Shown here piece after piece: positions 1 through 9,295 of a stretch of DNA of 64,000 nt (the stretch's first letter is position 1; the number at the start of each line of letters is the position of its first letter). The translations under genes and the position numbers were made by a program. The stretch spans positions 5,332,001 to 5,396,000 of the forward strand of contig OW818684.1 of NCBI GenBank assembly GCA_942493135.1, given 5' to 3'. This DNA is from Planctellipticum sp942493135 (GTDB lineage: Bacteria > Planctomycetota > Planctomycetia > Planctomycetales > Planctomycetaceae). A model generated the notes under the pieces. The model worked only from the letters and a program-made list of their open reading frames with translations. It ran no database searches and was not told where the DNA came from.

Positions 1-1781
1 AGCTCGCCGCCGACGATATACCAGCCCGTGTACTGCCCGTTTTCCCGCAGGTGCGTGGCGTATTCGCCGCTGGAGCCGCAGATCGGGATGACCCCGGCAA
101 ACTCATCGGGATGGGCGAAACCGATGTCGAACGCCGCATCCCCCCCCATGCCGTGCCCCGTCAGAAATACCCGGTCGGGATCGGCCGAAAATCGCCGGCG
201 AGCATCCCGCAGACTCTCCAGGACAACCCGCTGAGCAGGGATGTCATAGTCGTAGCTCGTCCGCTCTTCCGCCAGATAGTCCGGCGCGATGACGATGAAT
301 CCCCGCCGCTGGGCCGGCCCCGGCATCCCCGGACTTCCCCCCCACCATTGCAGCGTCTGCCCCAGCGTGCGCCCCTCCGGACGCAGCACGACCAGCAGCG
401 GATACCGATGGTCCCGCGAATACTCCGGCGGCAGCAAGACTCGATAGCGGATTCCTCGATCCTTGTCGTTCACAGGAGAAAGCTCCACCAGCGACTGGCC
501 CGTTTCGTCGGGCGGTGGAGCCTCCAGCCACGGCGGCAGCAGTGCGATCAGTTGCTGAATCGAGGTCGTTCCGATTCCCTCCAGCTTCCGGATCTCCCCG
601 AGCAGGTGCTCGTGATCGTGCGGATGGACCGATCGCAGGTACTCCAGCACCAGATGCCGGGCGTCCCACAGCCGCACCGCCTGATTCAGATCCGTGATCG
701 CGTTTGCCGGTCCGACCGCCCATCCGGAATACCCCAGGGCCAGCTTCTCGCGGGGCGTAAGCTGCGGATCTTTCTCGGCGCGCACAAACGGGTCGAGCCG
801 GGCGAGCGTCTCCAATGACAGCTCCTCGTTGACGACCGACCGCATCGCCCGCAGGCGATCCATCAGCTCGGGCTCGTCGACCCGGGAATGCAGATCCCCG
901 AGCAGCAGTTCCGCCTTTTCCCGCGAATTATGGCGAAGTTTGTAGCGTTCGAGAAACTCCTGAACTTCCGCCCGGACTTCCCCTCCCAGATCCTGCCGTT
1001 CCAGTTTGCGGGCCTGCGATTCGACCAGTTCGTGCTGGCCGGCCACATAGCGGCGCTTCAGTTCCCCGAGGACATTCCGGCCGAAACTCTGCAGCAGCAG
1101 CTCGCGGGCCTGACCGACTTTCTCCGCAAAATCGGGAAACTCCTGGCCAATCGCGTCGAGCTCGGCAAAGGCCTGCGGATACATCTCCGCCTGGGCAAAG
1201 AACCGAGCCAGCGCCAGCCGGTCTTCGACGTCGCCAGACTTCAGCCGCTGCCGGAGAATTGTCTCAATCTCCTGCGGCGGCAGCGTATTGGTCGCCACGC
1301 CGTAGACCCAGTTGTGGGTCAGCGACGTGATCGTCACATGGCTCGGCGTGATCTCGGTGATTCCCTGGATCACCACCATGGCCCGGGCGTTGCCCGGGAA
1401 CTTGATCGAGCGCTGCCCGTACTGGTTGAAGGGCTCGAGCTGGGAGAGCCCGGCGACCGAGCCGACGCTGCCATGCTGCGCCGTTCGTGTCTGATCGATC
1501 CGGAAACGCTCTTCAGCCGGCGGAAGAACCTGCTTGTCAAACGCCTCAATCTGACGCTGAGAAACGAAGTACCGCTGCCAGTCGTTCTCGACCATAACGA
1601 TCGGATAGGCCTGGATGTTGTCGTCATCCGCAGCAGCCTTTCCGGAGCCGAGCGACGTCAGCCGGACCACCTTCCCCTGCAGCCTCATCCCGTTCTTGAG
1701 CTGGATCTCTGCCGCCTCGCAGGACATCGCCCACACGGTCGCGCCCAGCATTGCGCAGAAGAGGGTCGAACTCCGGACCAT
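1..1781 (-). CDS. Secreted alpha/beta-hydrolase-like protein, nucleophile replaced (partial, C-terminus beyond window)
   Basis: The frame starts with ATG at 1781, about ten bases after an AGGAGG ribosome site, and stays open to base 1, giving 593 codons of an incomplete protein. Residues 1-24 form a signal peptide ending in EAA, so the protein is exported. Residues 25 to about 430 carry a short N-terminal domain and a helical, TPR-like stretch. From about residue 440 it resembles the esterase/dienelactone-hydrolase type of alpha/beta hydrolase (phrases such as YRVLLPPEYS and PLLVVLRPEG). The nucleophile elbow reads GHGMGG, with Gly544 where Ser is expected, so it may be a non-catalytic binding protein. 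The rest of the catalytic residues lie outside the window. Substrate unknown. Confidence 0.85.
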   Translation of the reverse strand, partial: MVRSSTLFCAMLGATVWAMSCEAAEIQLKNGMRLQGKVVRLTSLGSGKAAADDDNIQAYPIVMVENDWQRYFVSQRQIEAFDKQVLPPAEERFRIDQTRTAQHGSVGSVAGLSQLEPFNQYGQRSIKFPGNARAMVVIQGITEITPSHVTITSLTHNWVYGVATNTLPPQEIETILRQRLKSGDVEDRLALARFFAQAEMYPQAFAELDAIGQEFPDFAEKVGQARELLLQSFGRNVLGELKRRYVAGQHELVESQARKLERQDLGGEVRAEVQEFLERYKLRHNSREKAELLLGDLHSRVDEPELMDRLRAMRSVVNEELSLETLARLDPFVRAEKDPQLTPREKLALGYSGWAVGPANAITDLNQAVRLWDARHLVLEYLRSVHPHDHEHLLGEIRKLEGIGTTSIQQLIALLPPWLEAPPPDETGQSLVELSPVNDKDRGIRYRVLLPPEYSRDHRYPLLVVLRPEGRTLGQTLQWWGGSPGMPGPAQRRGFIVIAPDYLAEERTSYDYDIPAQRVVLESLRDARRRFSADPDRVFLTGHGMGGDAAFDIGFAHPDEFAGVIPICGSSGEYATHLRENGQYTGWYIVGGE

Positions 1782-2010
1782 GACGTTGCCACCCCCTCCT
1801 GCCGCTGAAGGAAATCCCGACAGAGCGGTCGTCTCGCCCACCGGCAGTTCCCGCCGGTCCGTCCCCGCCATGATCGTTCACCCAAGTTTTGCAGATCGGC
1901 GGCCCCATCGCCAGACCTTCACCATTCCCCCGGAGAATTCCGTTCCCATCCCCGGAACGGAACTTCCCAAAGTCAGCAGCAGCACCAGTCCCGCCAACGT
2001 CCGGCACGCT

Positions 2011-2036
2011 CCTCACTCGCCACTCCTCACTCCCCT
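2011..2036. repeat. Short imperfect pyrimidine-rich repeat at the ppk2 3' end
   Basis: Two near copies of CCTCACTCGC/CACTCCTCAC lie in tandem. The tract runs across the stop codon of the ppk2 gene. It resembles in style the tract at 45492-45526. Confidence 0.5.
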
Positions 2037-2929
2037 TCTGCTTCCAGCCGCAGCCGCGCCTCCTCGATCTCCGCACGCTGCGCATCGCTGACCTCCGGAT
2101 ATTTGACGTCCAGTCCGCCGATCTCCCTCGCCAGAATGTGCGCCACCGCCGCCCGCGTCACCCATTTGTGATCCGCCGGTATCACATACCACGGCGCCCA
2201 CTTCGTGCTCGTCTCCTCCAGCATCTCCTGATACGCCTTCTGGTAATCGTCCCAGAATGCCCGTTCGTGGAGGTCCGACGGCGAAAACTTCCAGTGCTTG
2301 TTCGGTTCGTTCACACGATCCAGAAACCGCTTCCGCTGCTCGTCCTTCGACACGTTCAGAAAGAACTTGATGATCCGCGTCCCGTTCCGCGACAGATGAT
2401 GCTCCATCTGATTGATGTCTTCGTACCGCCCTTTCCAGAATTTCTTCTTCGACGGGGCCGCATCGGGAATCCGTTGGGCGGCGACCAGTTCGGGATGCAC
2501 CCGAACCACCAGCACCTCTTCGTAGTACGAACGATTAAAAATCCCGATCCGGCCGCGCTCCGGCAGGGCGCCCATGCACCGCCACAGGTACGTGTGGTCC
2601 AGCTCCATCGCCGACGGATGCTTGAAGCTGGTGACGGTCACTCCCTGCGGATTCACGCCCGACATCACGTGCTTGATCGTGCTGTCCTTCCCCGCCGCGT
2701 CCATCGCCTGAAAGATCACCAGCACCGACCACGTGTCGGACGCGTAGAGCAGTTCCTGGGCCTCGGTCACCTCGCGAACGCTGGTTTCAAGGAGCTTGGC
2801 GGCGAAGTCCCGCCGTTGTTCTTCAGGAATGTCTTCGTTCCCTTCCCAGCCCGGAGAATAATCCTTCAGTCGGAGCTTCTTCTCCGGAACAACGCGAAAG
2901 CGGTCGACGAGCCGATCGAGATCATTCAT
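2027..2929 (-). CDS. ppk2: Polyphosphate kinase 2 family protein
   Basis: This 300-residue cytosolic protein belongs to the PPK2 family, which moves phosphate between polyphosphate and nucleotides. A Walker A motif AMDAAGKDS lies at residues 75-83 (Asp77, Lys81). The lid/Walker B region reads FNRSYYEEVLVVRVH at about 111-125, a form I associate with the PPK2 subgroup of about 300 residues that includes class III enzymes acting on AMP and ADP; the subclass is inferred. I chose the ATG at 2929; an in-frame ATG at 2986 would add 19 residues that do not look like the family. The upstream VOC gene is divergent. The final residues and stop lie in a repetitive tract. Confidence 0.93.
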   Translation of the reverse strand: MNDLDRLVDRFRVVPEKKLRLKDYSPGWEGNEDIPEEQRRDFAAKLLETSVREVTEAQELLYASDTWSVLVIFQAMDAAGKDSTIKHVMSGVNPQGVTVTSFKHPSAMELDHTYLWRCMGALPERGRIGIFNRSYYEEVLVVRVHPELVAAQRIPDAAPSKKKFWKGRYEDINQMEHHLSRNGTRIIKFFLNVSKDEQRKRFLDRVNEPNKHWKFSPSDLHERAFWDDYQKAYQEMLEETSTKWAPWYVIPADHKWVTRAAVAHILAREIGGLDVKYPEVSDAQRAEIEEARLRLEAEGE

Positions 2930-3132
2930 GCGGACGCCCCGGAAAGGAACTGCAGGTTGCAACGGTCGAACAGGCCACGCCAGCATAAACCGGACGTCCC
3001 CTCGAATGCATGGAGGATTCGCACGATTGCCCCGCCGCCTCGCGCCGCGGTACCGTGCAGTCCGAATCGGGGCGGGATCGTCGCCGCCTCCCTCCGACTC
3101 CAGATCCGTTCGTTTTCTGAGAGGACTCCCGC

Positions 3133-3705
3133 ATGCTGAAACGTCTCAAGACCCGTGGCAAACTCCTGGCCGCCGGCGCCGCCCTGGTGGCCCTCGGAAC
3201 GCTCATCGGTCGCGCCCAGCAGGATTCCGGCGACGGCCCGTTCGCCACCCCCACGATTGATATCGGCATGTGCGTCAGCGACGCCGAAAAGTCCCTCGCC
3301 TTCTACAAAGACGCCCTCGGCTTCCGCGAGGCCCCGTCGTTCGACGTCCCCGCCCAGTTCTCGACCGACACCGGACTGTCGAACAACCTGCCCCTGCACG
3401 TCCACGTGCTGACGCTCGGCGAAGGCCCCGGAGCGACGAAGCTCAAGCTGATCCAGACGAAAACGTCCCCCGGCGCTCGCGTCGACCAGAGCTTCATCCA
3501 TTCGACCTACGGCATCCGTTACCTGACGATTGTCGTCAAAGACGTCAACGCCGCCGTCAAGCACGCCGCCGAACACGGTGCCAAGCCGATCGCCAAGTGC
3601 CCGCAGCCCCTCCCGGCCGGCTTCCCCGACGGCTTGGCCCTGGCCAACTTCCGCGACCCGGACGGAAACCTGATCGAGCTGGTCGGGCCGTGGAAGAAGC
3701 CCTGA
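3133..3705 (+). CDS. Secreted VOC-superfamily (glyoxalase-like) protein
   Basis: A 190-residue protein with a signal peptide at about residues 1-29 (basic start, then LLAAGAALVALGTLIG). The rest is one vicinal-oxygen-chelate domain pair: the first half begins at TIDIGMCVSDAEKSLAFYKD, and the second half ends in the typical FRDPDGNLIELVGPW. Metal-binding candidates are in LPLHVHVL and the Glu of LIELVG. Family members bind a metal and act on small molecules, but the substrate cannot be predicted. Export of a VOC protein is less common than a cytosolic one. The ATG at 3133 follows a GAGAGGA ribosome site. The gene is monocistronic and is followed by a strong hairpin. Confidence 0.88.
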   Translation: MLKRLKTRGKLLAAGAALVALGTLIGRAQQDSGDGPFATPTIDIGMCVSDAEKSLAFYKDALGFREAPSFDVPAQFSTDTGLSNNLPLHVHVLTLGEGPGATKLKLIQTKTSPGARVDQSFIHSTYGIRYLTIVVKDVNAAVKHAAEHGAKPIAKCPQPLPAGFPDGLALANFRDPDGNLIELVGPWKKP

Positions 3706-3801
3706 GACATCGCTGAGGAAATGCCGCCGGAACTTGCTGTCCCCAGTCTCCGGGGAGTTTCGTTCGCGCGAGATCCTTCGCCTCGCCTCGTTGTAATGCA
3801 A

Positions 3802-3835
3802 AAGTCCTCCGCGAGCTGCTGCTCGCGGAGGACTT
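3802..3835. terminator. Bidirectional terminator hairpin
   Basis: A perfect 15-bp inverted repeat (3802-3816 with 3821-3835) encloses a 4-base loop TGCT. It sits between the convergent VOC gene and the beta-helix gene. On the minus strand the stem is followed by a short T run, so it probably serves mainly the gene at 3879-7916. Confidence 0.8.
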
Positions 3836-3878
3836 GGCTTAAGCATGAGACGTCCGCGAACGACCGCGGCCTGTCACG

Positions 3879-6800
3879 TTACGGAAGCGGCTGTCCGTTG
3901 ACGATAATCTGCCCGTTGAGGCCGGTGGCCGGATACCGGAACGCGTTGAAGTTGTTGGTGTTGGGGAAGTTGACAATGTTGTTCTGAGTGCCCTGAAGAT
4001 TGATCGTCCCGATCACCGCTTGAATATCGATGCCATAGAGCGGGCCATTGACCCCGTTCATATTCATCACGTTGTTATTCACCGCCAGCGTAGTGCCAGG
4101 TCCCGATGCGAAGGTGACTTGCATGCCCGTGTCGCCATCGCCCGTCATCGTCAACTGATTATTGAAGATATTCGCAAACGTGTTCGACCCGAGGCTGAAC
4201 TCCATCCCGATGTTGGGAGTAACGGTCGTCGTGCCGACGGCCGTTCCGGTGATCTGAAACGTGTTGTTGGCCCCGGTCGTCAGGTCGGTTCCGACGACGA
4301 CTGAAGACAGTCCGTTGGTCGTGATGTCGAGACCGGTGTTGGAGCCGCCCGATCCGTTGAATGTATTACCCAGCACCTGAATGCTGGAAGCCAGTACGTT
4401 CGAGATCGACTGCGAGTTGACGGCCAGTTCGGTGCTGCCCACCCCCGTGGAGGAGAACGTGTTGTTCGTGAACGACGCGTTCATCTGTCCGTTCCAGATG
4501 GCATTCACATCGATCGACCCGGCGCTTGTGGAGAAAATCTGATTGGAATCCATCGACAGGAACAGCGTCGAGTTCGAACTGCTCCCGCCGATCGACACGA
4601 CGCTTCCCGTTCCATCCGCGGCTCCGTCCCGGATGACGTTATTGTTCAGGACCCACGTGTATCCCGTCACGGCCGTCGAAGACGTGCTGTAGATGTCGGC
4701 GATGACCGCGTCGGTTAATGTCGCATTCAGGCGGATCTCATTGAGAAGAGACGACGTCGCGGCGGTGCCGTTGTTGTTGAACCCCGAGTCGGTGATTGAG
4801 ATCAGCGGAGTGTCAGTGGCGATGACTCCCTGCAGCAGGTTGTTCAACACCTGTGCGTCAAAGATCGTCAGCGAGCGGGTGTCGGCGACGTCGATGCCGG
4901 CTCGCGTGCTGGACGAGGTTACGATGTTGTTCAAGGAAATGTCGCCGGAGTTCCTGACGAAGATATTGCTGCCGGAGGCCAGCGTCATCGTGCCGCCGGA
5001 CGCAAGGACTTCGCCGACGCCGGAGATTGTGAATGCGGCGGGAACCGACGTCAGCCGCGTTCCGCCCGTCCCCGAGAAGATGGACGGGGTTCCGGCGCCG
5101 ACATTGTTGAGAAGATTGATCGAGTGCGCGTAGCCGGAGGAGTCGACGCTGGTCAGAATGACGTTCATGACCGACTCCTGGATGTTGATCGCCGACTCCG
5201 TGGAGGCGTTCACGCTGTCGGCGGTGAAGACGCCGCCGCCGATTGTCAGCCCGCCCAAACCGGTCACCACGTTGTCGACGGGATTCGTCACGATGGTTCC
5301 GACGTTGAACGCGAGCAGGTCGGCTCCGAACACGGAGTCGATATTGAGGGTCGTGAAGCTGACGCCGGCCGGGTTGTCGAAGATCGTCACGCCGGGAGCG
5401 TATGCGATCGTGGGGGTGACGCCGCTCGGGTCCGGCAGTGTCTGATTGCTCGTCCCAGTGACGTTTGTGATGGAGACCGTCTGGAACGAAATGGCGCCCG
5501 TGTTGTCGTGGATCAGGATTGCCGGCTCGCGAGTCGCAGAGGCCGAAAAACCGTCGATTGCAGTGCTTCCCTGGAACGTCACGTTGCCGCGATTATCGTT
5601 GATGACGATCCCGTCCGTGCCGTAGTTCGAAATGCCGAGATTGCTGATCTGTACCGACGCGTCGTCGTCCTCGATCCGGATGCCGGTGTCGATCCTGTCG
5701 ATGATCACAGGACCGGCTACGATGAACGACCCGGTATTGTCGCTGGCCAGCAGCGGCGTCCCGAGCAGGATGCCTTCGACCGAGCTGCCGCCGATCGTGA
5801 TCCCCTGGAATCTCGAGGCTCCTGAGTTGTTCTGGTATTCGATTGCCGGCAGAATCGAACTGTTCGCAGTAGTCGCATTGATCGTCAGCTGCTCCTGAAA
5901 CTGAAGACTGGAGCCGTTGTTGAAATACCCCAGCCCGCGCTGATTGCGGGCGGCGATCGTGACCTCGTCCAGGAAGTTGATGGCCGTCCCGGCCGGTTTG
6001 TCCGTAATCAGAATGGCGCTGTTGTCGCCGCCCGCAAGGGTTGAGGAATTGCTGACACCGACCGTTCCTCCAAACGTCACATTTCCCGCACCGCCGCGAA
6101 CCTCGATCGCGTTCTCAGGCGAATCGATGATGGCCGCATTACCGACGAGCACTGAGCCGCCGGCATTGTCGATCAGAATTCCCTGAACTCCCGTCGTCGT
6201 GATCTGCGCCCGACTCGCGGTGCCTTCCACCATGGAAAGTGCACTGCCAAGTCCCGGGCTCGTGTTCTGGACCAGCAGTCCGTAACCGGTGCCTCCGGTC
6301 TTGATGATTTCGCCCTGCGCCCCGGATTGCGAGTGGTCGAGGAATAGAATGTTGCCCGAGCCCCCCTGAATGTTCAGCCCCGTACCGACGGAATTGAAGA
6401 TCCGGTCACCCCGCATCGTCACTGTTCCCACCGTGTTATCCAGGCGAATTCCGTCCAGGGACGCGAAGTTGATATCGTTCTGCTGAATGAAGACGCCGCC
6501 GACGGCGTTGCCGTAGATTCCGTAACCAAGCGGCCCGGTTGTGGCGTCCGTTGGATCACCGATGACGAACCCGCTGAACTCGGAGTTATTGGCCAGCGTC
6601 ACCGCGTCGCCTGGCGAGTGGAGGAACGTCGGACGGTTCGGCAAGTTGGGTTCGGCGCGGGGCAGTTCGATCTGTCCGAGTCCGCTGACGTTGACAAAGT
6701 GCTTGACGCCGTCGCCTTCGCCGAGAACCCGTACGCCCTCTTCGAGGACGATCGTGCTGTCGGGACCCCCGTCATAGACGCTGTTGGCATGGACGAAGAT

Positions 6801-7916
6801 GATGTCTCCGCCCGCCTGGGCCTGCGCCTGAGCGATCGTCTGGAACGGATCTTCCACCGTGCCGTTGCCTCCCGCCGGTGCGTAGCTGGCCACGTGCTCG
6901 AAGAAGTACGGAGCCTGCGTCGTCGGGTTGATCGCAATGATATTCGTGTCGATGATGGTATCGCGGGCGACAACCACGTTGTAGTTACGGCGGACCGGCG
7001 TCGTCATGCGGTCAAACGTGGATTTTGGTTCGCCGTCCGGCTGGCGGAAGCCGCCGTAGCTCCAGGATGCGCCGAAAATCACATTCGTGTCGAAAACTTT
7101 GTCGTGCGTTAATTCCAGAGTCAGCGCCGCGCTCGGCGTCACGTTCCCCTGCAAACGCCCCTTCCAGCCCCAGGTGCTGAGATCCTGGTCGTTCTCGTAG
7201 TGATACCAGCCCGCGAAGAGCTTGACGTCGTGGTTGGCCAGGAGATCCCCGAAGAGCAGCGGGACGCCGACTTCCATGTCGACGCCGCGGAGAGCGTTGC
7301 CGAGGATGCGTTGCTGGTCGAAGTACAGGTAGTTCGTGATGAACTTGGCGCTGTTTGGAACCACGGAGATATCGAGCTGTTTTTGCGTCGCGCCGGTGGG
7401 AAAGTACGCGTTGACACGTGCGTCCCAGAATTTTCCGTACGTTTCGATGCCGCCGCCGAACTGACGAAACAGGGCGCCGCTGGTGTTGTCGTAGTCGAAG
7501 AACCCGTTGACGCCGACGATCCGGTCCCAGGCCGAGATGTAGTGGCGGTAACCGCCGCCGACATTGGCGCCCCAGTGATCCTTGCTCGATCGGAAGCCGC
7601 GCAAATCCCCGAAGACCATCGCCTCGTCAAACAGGAATCCGTAGGGCATTAACTCCAGCGGAATCAGAGTGTCTTCCCGGCCGATGGCCGGCCCGGTCTC
7701 CACTCCCAGGCGGAAGAGGGCGCCGTAGGCCTCGCCGCGACGACCGGTAAAGCGGTCGCTGAACAGGAAGCCGCCGTCGTCGGTGCTGACGGGCGAGCTG
7801 TCCTGGCCGAACGCGGGTACGGCCCAGATTGACGCAAGGATTGCCAGACTGGCCCAGAGGGCCTGCCTGACCAGCGTCAGGAACTGGATTTCACGTCTGC
7901 AATTCGACGCGTGCAT
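3879..7916 (-). CDS. Giant outer-membrane inverse-autotransporter-like protein with beta-helix passenger
   Basis: A 1345-residue exported protein. Residues 1-37 form a signal peptide ending AVPAFG. Residues about 45-300 are rich in alternating aromatic/glycine strands (for example NVGGGYRHYIS, GWYHYENDQDLSTWGWKGRL) and resemble the inverse autotransporter beta-barrel domain of intimin/invasin proteins. From about residue 340 a VEDPFQTIAQAQAQAGGDIIFV segment starts a long right-handed parallel beta-helix, rich in Asn, Gly, Thr and Ser, that runs to the C-terminus. The order (barrel first, passenger second) matches inverse autotransporters. I chose ATG 7916, preceded by GAGGTGG; a GTG at 7925 is possible. 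Likely a surface-exposed adhesin-like or carbohydrate-binding protein; role inferred. Confidence 0.85.
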   Translation of the reverse strand: MHASNCRREIQFLTLVRQALWASLAILASIWAVPAFGQDSSPVSTDDGGFLFSDRFTGRRGEAYGALFRLGVETGPAIGREDTLIPLELMPYGFLFDEAMVFGDLRGFRSSKDHWGANVGGGYRHYISAWDRIVGVNGFFDYDNTSGALFRQFGGGIETYGKFWDARVNAYFPTGATQKQLDISVVPNSAKFITNYLYFDQQRILGNALRGVDMEVGVPLLFGDLLANHDVKLFAGWYHYENDQDLSTWGWKGRLQGNVTPSAALTLELTHDKVFDTNVIFGASWSYGGFRQPDGEPKSTFDRMTTPVRRNYNVVVARDTIIDTNIIAINPTTQAPYFFEHVASYAPAGGNGTVEDPFQTIAQAQAQAGGDIIFVHANSVYDGGPDSTIVLEEGVRVLGEGDGVKHFVNVSGLGQIELPRAEPNLPNRPTFLHSPGDAVTLANNSEFSGFVIGDPTDATTGPLGYGIYGNAVGGVFIQQNDINFASLDGIRLDNTVGTVTMRGDRIFNSVGTGLNIQGGSGNILFLDHSQSGAQGEIIKTGGTGYGLLVQNTSPGLGSALSMVEGTASRAQITTTGVQGILIDNAGGSVLVGNAAIIDSPENAIEVRGGAGNVTFGGTVGVSNSSTLAGGDNSAILITDKPAGTAINFLDEVTIAARNQRGLGYFNNGSSLQFQEQLTINATTANSSILPAIEYQNNSGASRFQGITIGGSSVEGILLGTPLLASDNTGSFIVAGPVIIDRIDTGIRIEDDDASVQISNLGISNYGTDGIVINDNRGNVTFQGSTAIDGFSASATREPAILIHDNTGAISFQTVSITNVTGTSNQTLPDPSGVTPTIAYAPGVTIFDNPAGVSFTTLNIDSVFGADLLAFNVGTIVTNPVDNVVTGLGGLTIGGGVFTADSVNASTESAINIQESVMNVILTSVDSSGYAHSINLLNNVGAGTPSIFSGTGGTRLTSVPAAFTISGVGEVLASGGTMTLASGSNIFVRNSGDISLNNIVTSSSTRAGIDVADTRSLTIFDAQVLNNLLQGVIATDTPLISITDSGFNNNGTAATSSLLNEIRLNATLTDAVIADIYSTSSTAVTGYTWVLNNNVIRDGAADGTGSVVSIGGSSSNSTLFLSMDSNQIFSTSAGSIDVNAIWNGQMNASFTNNTFSSTGVGSTELAVNSQSISNVLASSIQVLGNTFNGSGGSNTGLDITTNGLSSVVVGTDLTTGANNTFQITGTAVGTTTVTPNIGMEFSLGSNTFANIFNNQLTMTGDGDTGMQVTFASGPGTTLAVNNNVMNMNGVNGPLYGIDIQAVIGTINLQGTQNNIVNFPNTNNFNAFRYPATGLNGQIIVNGQPLP

Positions 7917-8311
7917 CGATACCACCTCTGCAGGGACGGGCGGCGAGAACTCACGTCCTGGGACCGGACGCGAGGGCTTGACCGAAACTGATTGGCAAAT
8001 CGGGAAATGAGGCTGGGGTTTTAGTTCCGCCGAATTTGACGATCAATCCGAATTACCGGCTGATCACCGGCAATTCCGCGGAATCCGAACGAGATTCGGG
8101 CCGTCGGCCCGGCCATCGGCAGGACCTGCCGGTTCGATGGCGTTCCACGCGATGGAACCACACTGGCCGCCAACAGACCGCCCTCCACCTGTCGTCCGGT
8201 TACCGTCCATTCGCCTGAGAACTCGGCGCATGCCCGTCGGGAGGACGTGACGCTGCGTTTTGAGACGACTACACTTACGGCGTCCAAACGACTGCTTCTG
8301 GAGACGGTTTG
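7917..8311. other. Intergenic region between divergent genes
   Basis: This 395-base stretch separates the divergently read beta-helix protein and alpha/beta hydrolase genes, so it should hold both promoters. The only distinct structure I see is a 12-bp palindrome ATTCCGCGGAAT at 8073-8084, preceded by CCGG repeats. No convincing coding frame. Confidence 0.5.
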
Positions 8312-9247
8312 ATGGCGACTGCCGACTTCCGCGACCGACTGCTGCAATGCCTGGGAGGTGACTGGCCCGCCCCCGTTCCGCTCAATGTTCGTGGGCGTGA
8401 AACGCTCGAGCGGGATGGCGTGCGGATCGAGTCGCTCCTCTTCGACGTGTTCCCGGGCGATTCCGTCCCGGCGCTGCTGCTGATTCCGGCGGGCGTCGAT
8501 GCGGCGCGGCCGGCCCCGGCGATCGCCGTCTGGCATCAGCACAACGGGGAATGGCATCTCGGAAAGTCGGAACCTGCCGGGTTGGCGGGCAACCCAATGC
8601 ACCACACGGGTCTCGCGCTGGCCCGGCAGGGATATGTCGTGCTTTGCCCGGACGCGCTCTGTTTCGAAGAGCGCCAGGATTCCCGGCTCAAGCGGGGGGA
8701 TTTCGAGCGATTCGAGTTCCTGCGGTCTACGGTCGCCGGCCAATGCATGGCGTGGCGGAACATCCTGGATATGAAACGGGCGATCGATCTGCTTGTCAGC
8801 CGGCCGGAAGTCCGAGCCGATCAGATCGGCTGCTACGGTCACTCGATGGGCTCGACGCACACCTGGCTGGTCGGTCCGTGGGAGCCGAGGATTAAGTGCC
8901 TGGTGGGAAACTGCTGCTTGCCGACGTACAAGGGCATCCACCGCGAGAAGCTGCTGCATTGCTTCCCGAATTTCATTCCGGGATTGCAGGCCTTCGGCGA
9001 TACGCCGGATATCGCGGCCCTGATCGCACCCCGTCCGCTGCTGCTGAACTTTGGCGAACTGGACCGGGGCAGTCCCATCGAAGACGTCCGCGAGTCGCTG
9101 CCGACCATTCAGCGCGCCTACGACAGCATGCACGCCGGCGACAAGTTTTCCGCGTTTATCGAAGCCGGGGCAGGGCACGTTCTGTCGGAGACGATGTGGG
9201 AACGAACCCGTCAGTGGTTCGCCCGCCATCTGCCAGTCCCTGCCTGA
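8312..9247 (+). CDS. Alpha/beta hydrolase family protein
   Basis: A 311-residue protein without a signal peptide, so probably cytosolic. The nucleophile elbow CYGHSMGS is at residues 174-181 with Ser178. An Asp in LNFGELDRGS and a His in EAGAGHVLS near the C-terminus complete a plausible catalytic triad. The layout resembles planctomycete dienelactone hydrolase/acetyl-xylan-esterase-like proteins, and the ester substrate is unknown. The ATG at 8312 is preceded by GGAG at eight bases; a TTG three bases earlier is a less likely start. The M20 deacetylase gene follows 48 bases downstream on the same strand, so the pair may be co-transcribed. Confidence 0.88.
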   Translation: MATADFRDRLLQCLGGDWPAPVPLNVRGRETLERDGVRIESLLFDVFPGDSVPALLLIPAGVDAARPAPAIAVWHQHNGEWHLGKSEPAGLAGNPMHHTGLALARQGYVVLCPDALCFEERQDSRLKRGDFERFEFLRSTVAGQCMAWRNILDMKRAIDLLVSRPEVRADQIGCYGHSMGSTHTWLVGPWEPRIKCLVGNCCLPTYKGIHREKLLHCFPNFIPGLQAFGDTPDIAALIAPRPLLLNFGELDRGSPIEDVRESLPTIQRAYDSMHAGDKFSAFIEAGAGHVLSETMWERTRQWFARHLPVPA

Positions 9248-9295
9248 TCGGGCGACGGGCGAAATCGGTTCGGAACATCAAGGGGAGAGCTACGG

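Noticed and set aside
888..1808. A 306-residue plus-strand frame at the left end
   Set aside because: It is the shadow of the exported hydrolase on the minus strand, which has a signal peptide and a clean ribosome site.
8021..9229. A 402-residue minus-strand frame
   Set aside because: It overlaps the clear alpha/beta hydrolase with an intact GHSMGS motif; the composition is rich in Arg, as in many antisense frames of GC-rich genes.
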